The notes under the pieces are model-generated. The model saw nothing but the letters and a program-made list of their open reading frames with translations, was not told the origin of the DNA and did not search any database. Shown here one piece after another: positions 9,221 to 16,440 of a stretch of DNA of 64,000 bases. Each line of letters starts with the position of its first letter. Within the stretch, counting starts at the first letter, position 1. The DNA is from Ruminococcus sp. 210702-SL.1.03 (GTDB lineage: Bacteria; Bacillota; Clostridia; Oscillospirales; Ruminococcaceae): positions 35,750-99,749 of the forward strand of contig NZ_JAJCLZ010000011.1 of NCBI RefSeq assembly GCF_020559915.1. Reading direction: 5' to 3'. A program made the position numbers and the translations under genes.

Positions 9221-10081
9221 TTACTTCAAACGCTGTCTTACGGCTTCGTACATACAAATTCCCGCCGCCACGGAAGCGTTGAGCGAATTTACCTCGCCGT
9301 ACATCGGCAGGCTTACGAGAAAGTCGCAGTTTTCGCGCATCAGTCTGCCCATGCCGAAGCCCTCAGAGCCTATCACGAAAGCTATGCCGCCTTTTAGGTC
9401 GCATTTGTATATGCTCTCGCCCGCCGCGTCGGTGCCGTATATCCAAACGCCCGCGTCTTTCAACTCTTTCACCGCCGCCGCAAGGTTCGCCACGCGCGCC
9501 GTTTTCACCCAGCTCGCCGCGCCCGCAGAGGTCTTAAAGACCGTGTGGTTTAGCGAAGCGCTGCGCCTTTTCGGGATTATAACGCCGTGCACGCCGGCAG
9601 CCTCAGCCGTTCTGATTATCGCGCCCAAGTTATGCGGATCTTCTATCTCGTCGCAGATCATGATAAATGGGTCTTCGCCCTTATCGCGCGCGCTTTGCAG
9701 AATGTCCTCTATAGAGCAGTACTCGGCGCAGCCCATCATCGCGGCGCAGCCCTGGTGAGCCGCCCCTTCGCAGAGCGAATCGAGCTTGCGGTCGTCCACC
9801 TGCTTTATCATTATGCCCTTTTCGTTCGCCAGCGCGCATATGCGGTTTATCGAGCCGCCCGCGTTTTTGTTGACGAAAAGCACGTCTATCAGCCTACCCG
9901 CTTTCAGCGCTTCGGTAACGGCGTTTCTGCCGAAAATAAGCTGCTGCTCGGCGCTTTCGTCCGCGCGGTCGCTGCGGTCTGTACGCTCGTAACGGTCAGC
10001 ACGCTCTGCACGCTCATAGCGTTCGGAACGTCCGCCGCGGCGGGGAGGTCTTTTTCTCTCGTTATCTTTTGAATATGCCAT
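9221..10081 (-). CDS. rlmB: 23S rRNA 2'-O-methyltransferase, RlmB/TrmH (SpoU) family
   Basis: SpoU-fold enzymes methylate the ribose of an rRNA guanosine with SAM. All three SpoU motifs are present in the last two thirds: NLGAIIRTAEAAG, IGSEGFGMGRL and LPMYGEVNSLNASVAAGI. Before them is the L30e-like substrate-binding domain (IFGRNAVTEALKAG at about 49). The first 45 residues are an Arg/Glu/Asp-rich extension with repeated RYER/RADR units, often seen in clostridial homologues and probably RNA-binding. A further open frame to 10155 exists in another frame and is a shadow. Specificity for G2251 is inferred from similarity. Confidence 0.9.
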   Translation of the reverse strand: MAYSKDNERKRPPRRGGRSERYERAERADRYERTDRSDRADESAEQQLIFGRNAVTEALKAGRLIDVLFVNKNAGGSINRICALANEKGIMIKQVDDRKLDSLCEGAAHQGCAAMMGCAEYCSIEDILQSARDKGEDPFIMICDEIEDPHNLGAIIRTAEAAGVHGVIIPKRRSASLNHTVFKTSAGAASWVKTARVANLAAAVKELKDAGVWIYGTDAAGESIYKCDLKGGIAFVIGSEGFGMGRLMRENCDFLVSLPMYGEVNSLNASVAAGICMYEAVRQRLK

Positions 10082-10160
10082 AGGAAAATGTTTTCCTTTC
10101 CTGTTATGTTATGGATATGCGAATTTCTGCCGACTTTCGGCAGCATTTTACACACTTTTT

Positions 10161-10189
10161 ATTATAACACAAAAATCTTCAAAAGCCAA
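10161..10189 (-). promoter_or_regulatory. Promoter of rlmB and the P-type-ATPase-like gene
   Basis: On the minus strand TTGGCT (10189-10184), a 17-base spacer and TATAAT (10166-10161) precede rlmB by about 80 bases. The -35 region lies inside the hairpin that ends the upstream small gene. Confidence 0.65.
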
Positions 10190-10206
10190 TAGCCTTTGAA
10201 GATTTT
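10168..10206 (-). terminator. Terminator of the small membrane-protein gene (possibly bidirectional)
   Basis: ATCTTCAAA (10175-10183) pairs with TTTGAAGAT (10195-10203), with T-runs on both sides (TTTTTGTG on the minus strand). It ends the gene at 10261 and overlaps the rlmB promoter. Confidence 0.7.
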
Positions 10207-10260
10207 TCGGGTTCTTTTAACATTTTGCACAAATATCAGCCTTTTGCGCCCTGCGATATT

Positions 10261-10536
10261 TTACATAAAAACGCGTCCCGCGAGCCATATCAGCGCCGCC
10301 ATGCTGCCCGCGAGAGTTATCGAAAGCAGCGCAAGCTTTATCGCCGTGCGGCGGCGGCTGAGGGCTCGGGAAAAGTAGGAGGGCATTATTCGTCCGCAGA
10401 AATTTTCGGCGTTTTTCTTTAGCAGCCCCTGCGGGGTGTCAGCTTTATCAGCGCGAACAAATAACAAAACTTTATCAAAATATTCATCATTTGTGCATTT
10501 AATCTCGATTATTTGTTTATTGATACCTTTGATCAT
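10261..10536 (-). CDS. Small single-pass membrane protein of unknown function
   Basis: The 91-residue product has a soluble first half (MIKGINKQIIEIKCTND...) and one membrane segment near the C-terminus (about 66-88) after an Arg-rich stretch (RALSRRRT). The open frame could start at 10593, but MIKGIN at 10536 has AAGGCAAGG upstream and a more natural N-terminus. No family was recognised. It is transcribed away from the DUF3592 gene at 10900 across an intergenic region full of TTGAAA-type repeats. Confidence 0.6.
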   Translation of the reverse strand: MIKGINKQIIEIKCTNDEYFDKVLLFVRADKADTPQGLLKKNAENFCGRIMPSYFSRALSRRRTAIKLALLSITLAGSMAALIWLAGRVFM

Positions 10537-10593
10537 TTTTTCTGCCTTGCCTTTCTTTACAGGTTTTCTTGCAGTGTAGGAAATATAGTGCAA

Positions 10594-10862
10594 ATATCAG
10601 CTGCTTTTTCAACAATGTGTTTAAAACTATGTTGAAAAGCGGTTTTCGTGAGCATTTTTGTTGAAAACCCTGTTGATAGTGTTAATAACTCTGCTCATTT
10701 TCCCTTGATTTGCAACAATTTATTTTCAACACTGTACGTTGAAACGTACTTTCAGAAAGCATTATTGGCGAAAAATACGGTTGAAAACGCTTTTCGATTG
10801 TAAAAATTCTGTTAAGTCGGCGTGATTTCAAAATCAAACTTGCACCGCGCCGAATTTTGTGA
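10594..10862. repeat. Intergenic region with a cluster of GTTGAAA/TTTCAAC motifs
   Basis: This gap between divergent genes has no convincing gene. It holds at least six copies of GTTGAAA or its complement TTTCAAC, several as TGTTGAAAA or TTTTCAACA, near 10607, 10632, 10660, 10725, 10738 and 10782, with related GTTGATA and GCAACA. Their orientation alternates. The 70-residue open frame read here on the minus strand (10682-10894) has no ribosome site and is rejected. Confidence 0.55.
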
Positions 10863-10868
10863 TATACT
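10840..10868 (+). promoter_or_regulatory. Promoter of the DUF3592 gene
   Basis: TTGCAC (10840-10845), a 17-base spacer and TATACT (10863-10868) lie about 30 bases before the start, with AAGGAG as ribosome site. A second -10-like TATAAT lies at about 10873. Confidence 0.65.
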
Positions 10869-10899
10869 TTAATATAATACAATCTAAGGAGCAAATTTT

Positions 10900-11439
10900 A
10901 TGGATAATTTCGGCACTTCAAAAACTCTTTACAGCCGCCACATCTCTTCTGCCGACGGGGCTAAAGCCGCGCGGATGGTGTTCGTCGTGATGGGCGGGAT
11001 ATTTCTTTTCATCGGCATTATCTTTCTCGGCATCTGCATGATCTCGCGAAGCCACATCAGAGGCATGGAGAACAGATGCACCGCCGAAACGCAGGCGACT
11101 GTGGTGCGGGTGAAAGAGAGCGACGAGGGCGGCTCATACTCCCCTGTCGTGGAATTTACGACCGATGACGGCAGGCAGGTCACTGCGCAGAATAACATTT
11201 ACAGCAGCGAGTTTGCCGACCTTTTTGAGGGTGACGAGGTGGAGATCCACTACGACCCTGATTCGCCGCGAAAGAATTATTACATCGGCGAGGGGTTGAG
11301 ATCTTTCAACTTGATCTACTACATATTCGGCGGAGTCGGCGGGCTTTTCGCACTTATCGGCGTGATAATGCTCATCGTGGGCGGGAACGCGGGCAGGAAA
11401 AAGAACGTTGACGAGCTGGAAGCGTATTACAACAACTAA
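10900..11439 (+). CDS. DUF3592 family membrane protein
   Basis: The 179-residue protein has two membrane segments (about 25-48 and 143-165) around a small extracytoplasmic beta domain. That domain carries the DUF3592 pattern: ATVVRVKESDEGGSYSPVVEF, then a polar strand, then GDEVEIHYDPDSP. The family is common in Firmicutes membranes and has no known biochemical role. It is a single-gene unit with its own promoter and terminator. Confidence 0.85.
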   Translation: MDNFGTSKTLYSRHISSADGAKAARMVFVVMGGIFLFIGIIFLGICMISRSHIRGMENRCTAETQATVVRVKESDEGGSYSPVVEFTTDDGRQVTAQNNIYSSEFADLFEGDEVEIHYDPDSPRKNYYIGEGLRSFNLIYYIFGGVGGLFALIGVIMLIVGGNAGRKKNVDELEAYYNN

Positions 11440-11445
11440 GAAAAA

Positions 11446-11476
11446 CGGCATGGTTTTCGCGCCATGCTGTTTTTTT
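11446..11476 (+). terminator. Terminator of the DUF3592 gene
   Basis: CGGCATGG (11446-11453) pairs with CCATGCTG (11462-11469), with one G-T pair, and is followed directly by eight T. Confidence 0.9.
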
Positions 11477-11482
11477 GCATAT

Positions 11483-11524
11483 AAAAAGGCTGCCGCAGCT
11501 TTTGTACTGCGACAGCCTCTTTTG
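11483..11524 (-). terminator. Terminator of adhE (bidirectional form)
   Basis: AGGCTGCCGCAG (11487-11498) pairs with CTGCGACAGCCT (11507-11518) with one mismatch. TTTTTAT follows on the minus strand and CTTTTG on the plus strand, so it can stop adhE transcription and any read-through from the left. Confidence 0.85.
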
Positions 11525-11584
11525 TTATTTGGAAGCTTTCGTCACGCTATGCGGCGCGGCGATGCTTGAAATCTAGTTGTAAGA

Positions 11585-14203
11585 TCAGCCCTTGTACTCG
11601 GTGCCATAGTATGCAGCCAGGTACATTTCCTTGATCTCGCTCATCAGCGGGTATCTCGGGTTAGCGCCGGTGCACTGGTCGTCGAATGCGTCCTCAACCA
11701 TGTTATCAAGTCTGTCGAGGAAGTCCTGCTCGTCGATGCCGTACTCAGCAATGGTCTTCTTGATGCCGACTCTAGCCTTGAGCTGCTCGATAGCGTCGAT
11801 GAACTTGTTCAGAGTATCAGCGTCGTCCTTGCCCTTGATGCCGATCGCAGCAGCGCAGTCAGCGTATCTCTCAAGAGTATGAGGATACTGGTACTGCGAG
11901 AAGGTACCCATCTTTCTGGGGCAAGCGTTAGCGTTGAATCTCATAACGAGGGTGATGAGCAGAGCGTTAGCAATACCGTGAGGCAGGTGGTGATAAGCGC
12001 CGAGCTTGTGAGCCATAGAGTGGCAAACACCCAGGAATGCGTTAGCGAATGCCATACCTGCCATAGTGGAAGCGTTAGCCATTTCCTCACGAGCCTTAAC
12101 AGCGGTCTGGCCGTTGTCGTAGCAGTCGGGCAGGTAGGTGAATATCAGCTTGATAGCTCTCAGTGCAAGACCGTCAGTGTAGTCGGTAGCCATGATGGAA
12201 GCGTAAGCTTCGAGAGCGTGAGTCAGAGCGTCGATACCGGAAGCGGAAGTCAGGCCGCGGGGTGCGCTCATCATCATGTCGGTATCAACGATAGCCATGT
12301 TAGGCATCAGCTGATAGTCGGCAAGAGGATACTTGGTTCCGGTCTTTTCGTCAGTGATAACTGCGAAAGGAGTAACCTCAGAACCGGTACCGGAAGAAGT
12401 CGGGATAGCGATGAAGTAAGCCTTTTCGCCCATCTTCGGGAAGGTGTATACACGCTTACGAATATCAATGAAGCGCATAGCCATGTCGAAGAAGTCAGCG
12501 TCGGGATGCTCGTAAAGAACCCACATGATCTTGCCGGCGTCCATTGCAGAACCGCCGCCGATAGCGATGATGGTGTCAGGCTCAAAAGCTCTGATAGCCT
12601 TTACGCCTTCGAGTGCGCAAGCAAGTGTCGGGTCGGGAGCTACGTCGAAGAATGTTTCGTGGATAATGCCCATAGCGTCGAGCTTATCGGTGATAGCCTT
12701 AGTATAACCGTTCTTGTAAAGGAACTGGTCGGTAACGATGAAGGCCTTCTTCTTGCCCATTACGTTTTTCAGCTCGTCGAGAGCTACGGGCAGGCAGCCC
12801 TTCTTGAAATAAACCTTTTCAGGTGTTCTGAACCAAAGCATGTTCTCTCTCCTCTCAGCAACGGTCTTGATGTTCAAAAGATGCTTGATGCCTACGTTCT
12901 CAGATACGGAGTTGCCGCCCCAAGAGCCGCAGCCAAGTGTAAGAGAAGGAGCGAAATCGAAGTTGTAGAGGTCGCCGATACCGCCGAGCGAGGAAGGAGT
13001 ATTTACGATAAGACGGCAGGTCTTCATTCTTGCAGCGAACTTATTGAGCTTCTCTCTCTCGTTTACGTTGTCGATCCACAGTACCGAGGTATGACCCAGA
13101 CCGCCGTTATTCTCAAGCAGAGTTTCAGCGATATTGAGCGAATCGTCGAAATTCTTCGACTTGTACATACCGAGGATGGTGGTGAGCTTTTCGTGGCCGA
13201 AAGCTTCATCAGGATCAGTGCTGGTAGCTTCGCCGATGAGTACCTTAGTATCTTCGGGAACTTCAAATCCTGCCATCTTAGCGATGGTAACAGGGCGCTG
13301 ACCAACAATCTTAGCATTCAGAGCGCCGTTGATAAGCATGGTGCTTCTGATCTTGTCAGCTTCTTCGTTATTAAGGAAGTAGCAGCCTCTCTTGATGAAC
13401 TCTTTCTTAACGTCGTTGTATATAGTCTTGTCAGCGATAACGGTCTGCTCAGTAGCGCAGATCATACCGTTGTCGAAAGTCTTGGAGTGGATGATCGAGT
13501 TTACAGCGTTTACGATGTCAGCCGAAGAGTCGATGATAGCGGAAGCGTTGCCTGCGCCTACGCCGAGAGCGGGAGTACCCGAGGAGTAAGCAGCCTTTAC
13601 CATTCCGGGGCCGCCGGTAGCGAGGATGGTGTCAGACTCTCTCATGATCATGTTGGTGAGGTCGAGCGAAGGAACGTCGATCCAGCCGATGATGCCCTTA
13701 GGTGCGCCTGCCGCAACTGCTGCTTCGTAAACGATCTTAGCAGCCTCGATGGTGCACTTCTTTGCACGGGGGTGCGGGGAGATGATGATACCGTTTCTGG
13801 TCTTCAGACAAATAAGGGTCTTGAAGATAGCGGTAGAAGTCGGGTTGGTGGTAGGGATAACAGCGCCGATGAGTCCGATAGGCTCATAGATTCTGGTGGT
13901 GCCGTATGCCTTGTTTTCCTCAAATACACCGCAGGTCTGGGTGTTCTTGTAAGCGTTGTAAATATGCTCAGCAGCGTAGTTGTTCTTGATTACCTTATCT
14001 TCTACGATGCCCATGCCTGTTTCTTCAACAGCCATCTTTGCGAGGGGTATTCTTGCCTTGTTTGCAGCGATAGCAGCAGCCTTGAAGATCTTGTCGACCT
14101 GTTCCTGAGTGTAGGTCGAGAAAACAGCCTGTGCGGCTCTAACTTCCGCAATCTTGGCTTCGAGCGTTTCAACGCTGTCTACGAGCTTAATTTCCTTAGC
14201 CAT
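11585..14203 (-). CDS. adhE: Bifunctional acetaldehyde-CoA/alcohol dehydrogenase
   Basis: AdhE reduces acetyl-CoA to acetaldehyde and then ethanol with two NADH, and forms filaments (spirosomes) in the cytoplasm. The 872-residue product has the N-terminal aldehyde dehydrogenase half with catalytic Cys249 in NGMICATEQ, then the iron-dependent alcohol dehydrogenase half with AIGGGSAMDAGK, GTGSEVTPFAVITDE, HALEAYAS and the iron-binding GVCHSMAHKLGAYHHLPHG. The open frame extends to 14293, but MAKEIKLVDS at 14203 has AAGGAA ten bases upstream and is the normal family start. It is a single-gene unit with a consensus promoter and about 140 bases of leader, as expected for a major fermentative enzyme. 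Codon use is very uniform, a sign of high expression. Confidence 0.98.
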   Translation of the reverse strand: MAKEIKLVDSVETLEAKIAEVRAAQAVFSTYTQEQVDKIFKAAAIAANKARIPLAKMAVEETGMGIVEDKVIKNNYAAEHIYNAYKNTQTCGVFEENKAYGTTRIYEPIGLIGAVIPTTNPTSTAIFKTLICLKTRNGIIISPHPRAKKCTIEAAKIVYEAAVAAGAPKGIIGWIDVPSLDLTNMIMRESDTILATGGPGMVKAAYSSGTPALGVGAGNASAIIDSSADIVNAVNSIIHSKTFDNGMICATEQTVIADKTIYNDVKKEFIKRGCYFLNNEEADKIRSTMLINGALNAKIVGQRPVTIAKMAGFEVPEDTKVLIGEATSTDPDEAFGHEKLTTILGMYKSKNFDDSLNIAETLLENNGGLGHTSVLWIDNVNEREKLNKFAARMKTCRLIVNTPSSLGGIGDLYNFDFAPSLTLGCGSWGGNSVSENVGIKHLLNIKTVAERRENMLWFRTPEKVYFKKGCLPVALDELKNVMGKKKAFIVTDQFLYKNGYTKAITDKLDAMGIIHETFFDVAPDPTLACALEGVKAIRAFEPDTIIAIGGGSAMDAGKIMWVLYEHPDADFFDMAMRFIDIRKRVYTFPKMGEKAYFIAIPTSSGTGSEVTPFAVITDEKTGTKYPLADYQLMPNMAIVDTDMMMSAPRGLTSASGIDALTHALEAYASIMATDYTDGLALRAIKLIFTYLPDCYDNGQTAVKAREEMANASTMAGMAFANAFLGVCHSMAHKLGAYHHLPHGIANALLITLVMRFNANACPRKMGTFSQYQYPHTLERYADCAAAIGIKGKDDADTLNKFIDAIEQLKARVGIKKTIAEYGIDEQDFLDRLDNMVEDAFDDQCTGANPRYPLMSEIKEMYLAAYYGTEYKG

Positions 14204-14345
14204 AAATCTAACCATTCCTTTCTTGGCGTTTTCAAAGCGCCATTTGCCGCTTCTCAGCGCGCGGCGTGACTTTCTAATGAAGTCTGCTTCCAAATAACCG
14301 TTTTATTCTTTTACGGTGTCGGATATTTTCATATCCCATGATACT

Positions 14346-14374
14346 ATTATAGCAGATTGTTATTTTTTTGTCAA
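14346..14374 (-). promoter_or_regulatory. Consensus promoter of adhE
   Basis: On the minus strand TTGACA (14374-14369), a 17-base spacer and TATAAT (14351-14346) match the consensus exactly. Just downstream, GGATATGAAAATATCC forms a short palindrome that could be an operator or the base of a leader hairpin. Confidence 0.9.
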
Positions 14375-14610
14375 TCTGTCAAACTCACAGCTTTTTAAGT
14401 CATTTTGCCCCGAATTATATCTATTATTCACAAATAAGCTCGCAGGAATTATAAAACTTAGACAAAAATCATTCGTCATTATGCACAATGAATCTTTACA
14501 AATTTATCACTTGCTCTTTTCACGCAGTTTTCACTCTTACTCTAAATATGTATTTTCATTATATACCTGCTTAACATTATGTAAACAATATCATTTTGCA
14601 CAAAAAAGAC
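14375..14610. other. AT-rich intergenic stretch with no supported gene
   Basis: Between the adhE promoter and the promoter of the gene at 14748 only AT-rich DNA is seen. The one open frame here (14316-14633, plus strand) crosses the adhE promoter, has no ribosome site and a composition typical of chance. Confidence 0.6.
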
Positions 14611-14639
14611 TAGACAAATCGGAAAAAGTGTAGTATAAT
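14611..14639 (+). promoter_or_regulatory. Promoter of the kinase-like gene
   Basis: TAGACA (14611-14616), a 17-base spacer and TATAAT (14634-14639) lie about 110 bases before the start, whose ribosome site is AAGGAG. Confidence 0.8.
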
Positions 14640-14747
14640 ATAGACATGATAAATCAAGCGAACATAAATCGTCAGATTACACAACTAAATCTAACATTTA
14701 CGCTTTGCCTGATAAATTTAATTCGTCATGAAAAGGAGATATGACTT

Positions 14748-15506
14748 ATGGAACTGAAAAATTTTGTAGCCTCAGGAGATATTTACGACGTTTACGAATC
14801 AGACGGACTTGCTATAAGAGTTTACAAAGATGAAAAATACAAGGAAAAGTGCCTGTACGCAGCGCTTACCCACGCCAGAGTAGAAACTACCCTAGGTCTT
14901 TCAAGTATAAAGATGCCTGTACTGCACGAGGTTTCGCTGATAGACGGCAAATGGGCTATCTCTATGGACTGGATAAACGGCAAAACGCTGGGTCAGCTCA
15001 TCGACGAGAACCCCGACAAGGCTGAAATGTACATCGACAAACTGGTAGACATACAGTGCGAGATCCACGCGCAGTATATGCCGCTGCTCTCGAAGCTGAA
15101 AGACAAGCTGGCTCGCCAGATAAAGTCGCTCGGCCAGATCGACGAGATAAAGAAGTACGAGCTGCTCACCAGACTCGACTCTATGCCGAAGCACATAAAG
15201 CTCTGTCACAACAATTTCAGCCCCGACTGCGTTATCCTTAACGACGAAGGCACTTACGTTCTCAACTGGGGTTCGGCTCGTCAGGGCAACGCTTCCGCCG
15301 ACGTAGCCAAGACTTACCTGCTGCTCTCGCTGAAACGCCCGCAGTACGCTGATATGTACCTCCAGAAATATTGCCAGAAGACCGGAACCTCAAAGAAATA
15401 CGTTCAGCAGTGGCTTCCTATCGTAGCTGCCGCCCAGCTTGACAGGGGCATCGAAAGCGAGAAGGAGTTCCTCATGCGCTGGCTCGACGTTGTAGAGTAC
15501 GACTAA
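14748..15506 (+). CDS. APH/choline-kinase-fold protein, predicted pseudokinase
   Basis: The 252-residue cytoplasmic protein has the aminoglycoside phosphotransferase/choline kinase layout (close to the TIGR02172-type clostridial family). There is a small N-lobe with AIRVYKDEKYKEKCLY, a hinge WAISMDWINGKTLGQLI at about 69-85, and a C-lobe with the catalytic-loop equivalent at 153-164. Active members read HGDxxPxN in the loop and IDW at the metal site. Here the loop is H154-N-N156-FSPD-C161 and the metal site is L172-N173-W, so the catalytic Asp and both metal ligands are replaced. A phosphate-transfer role is therefore unlikely; binding or regulation is an inference. It is a single-gene unit with its own promoter and terminator. 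Confidence 0.8.
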   Translation: MELKNFVASGDIYDVYESDGLAIRVYKDEKYKEKCLYAALTHARVETTLGLSSIKMPVLHEVSLIDGKWAISMDWINGKTLGQLIDENPDKAEMYIDKLVDIQCEIHAQYMPLLSKLKDKLARQIKSLGQIDEIKKYELLTRLDSMPKHIKLCHNNFSPDCVILNDEGTYVLNWGSARQGNASADVAKTYLLLSLKRPQYADMYLQKYCQKTGTSKKYVQQWLPIVAAAQLDRGIESEKEFLMRWLDVVEYD

Positions 15507-15600
15507 AAAGCAGCTTTTCATTGCCTGCCGGTCTAATGCGGGAACGGCTGGCGATATGTTACAGAATGTAACAATTGCTTGTGAAATTGCATAAAAACAC

Positions 15601-15642
15601 AATTCCGATTATAGCGTTTTTGTTGTAATCGGAATTTTTTTG
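15601..15642 (+). terminator. Terminator of the kinase-like gene
   Basis: AATTCCGATTA (15601-15611) pairs perfectly with TAATCGGAATT (15626-15636) and is followed by a T-run. Confidence 0.9.
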
Positions 15643-15662
15643 TAAAAAAACTTTTACCCACC

Positions 15663-15691
15663 TTTACAATGAAAAAGTTTTGTGATATACT
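15663..15691 (+). promoter_or_regulatory. Promoter of the lipoprotein gene at 15767
   Basis: TTTACA (15663-15668), a 17-base spacer and TATACT (15686-15691) precede the gene, whose ribosome site is AAGGAG. Confidence 0.75.
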
Positions 15692-15766
15692 CTTATACGT
15701 TGAAAAATTGTAGTTATGTTATGACGTTGTACCACATAGGTACTTAATTAACAAGGAGTATATAAA

Positions 15767-16303
15767 ATGAAACTGAAAGCTTTAATAGTCGCAGCAGCCG
15801 TTTCGCTTTCCGCAGCGATGGCGCTTTGTTCCTGCTCTGATACATCTTCCAAAAAGGCAGCAGCTCCGCAGAAAGTTGCTGAAACCGTTGCCGAGACCAC
15901 TACGCAGGGTACTGAGTCGCTGCCCGATACCGAGTTTACCGAGCTTCCCGATGAGGCTGAGGCTGATTTCGATTACGTTACCGAGGCTTCTTCCGAGCTT
16001 TTCCCCGATACCAGCGGAAAGAAAATGTACGGCTACACCGGTCTTGAAAGAATAAAGACTGCCGATGGCAAAAAGAAATGCTACATCTTCGAGTTCTATA
16101 CATATAAGTCAAAGCTTTACAACAAAGTAGCTACCATAGCTAAGGACTTAAAGTCGGCTGATATTTACATTCTCAATGAACTTACCGGAAATTACGAGCT
16201 TGCCGAGATACCTGAGCAGGAGCCCTCATGGCACGATCAGGCTACCGCGGCTCTCGCAGCAAACACCCCCGCAGCTGACATGACCGAAAGCGCTGCCGAC
16301 TGA
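15767..16303 (+). CDS. Small secreted lipoprotein of unknown function
   Basis: The 178-residue product has a lipoprotein signal (basic start, Ala-rich core, CSCSDTS with two possible lipidated Cys at about 22 and 24). A Thr/Glu/Pro-rich linker follows (about 35-85), then a small folded domain of about 80 residues beginning at KKMYGYTGLERIKTADGKK. The C-terminus is Ala-rich. No family was recognised. It has its own promoter and terminator. Confidence 0.75.
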   Translation: MKLKALIVAAAVSLSAAMALCSCSDTSSKKAAAPQKVAETVAETTTQGTESLPDTEFTELPDEAEADFDYVTEASSELFPDTSGKKMYGYTGLERIKTADGKKKCYIFEFYTYKSKLYNKVATIAKDLKSADIYILNELTGNYELAEIPEQEPSWHDQATAALAANTPAADMTESAAD

Positions 16304-16318
16304 TATTTTTAAATGCAA

Positions 16319-16353
16319 AAGGCGAACAGCTAAAAACTGCTCGCCTTATTTTT
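16319..16353 (+). terminator. Terminator of the lipoprotein gene
   Basis: AAGGCGAACAG (16319-16329) pairs with CTGCTCGCCTT (16337-16347) with one mismatch, followed by ATTTTTAT. Confidence 0.85.
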
Positions 16354-16372
16354 ATGCACATATGCACAATGC

Positions 16373-16416
16373 ACGCAAAAGAGCCTATCTGCCATTTCCC
16401 GACAGCTCGGCTCTTT
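16373..16416 (-). terminator. Terminator of the dynamin-like operon
   Basis: AAAGAGCC (16378-16385) pairs with GGCTCTTT (16409-16416); on the minus strand a T-run (TTTTGC) follows. It sits about 25 bases after the last gene of the operon. Confidence 0.75.
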
Positions 16417-16440
16417 CTATATTCGCACTTGCGCAGGGCT

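Noticed and set aside
10682..10894. 70-codon minus-strand frame in the repeat-rich gap
   Set aside because: No ribosome site; it overlaps the promoter of the DUF3592 gene and the repeat cluster.
11879..14269. 796-codon open frame on the plus strand opposite adhE
   Set aside because: It is a shadow of the strongly biased adhE codons; adhE has all catalytic motifs, a consensus promoter and a ribosome site, and this frame has none.
14316..14633. 105-codon frame in the gap after adhE
   Set aside because: Runs across the adhE promoter and into another promoter, has no ribosome site, and shows no protein-like pattern.
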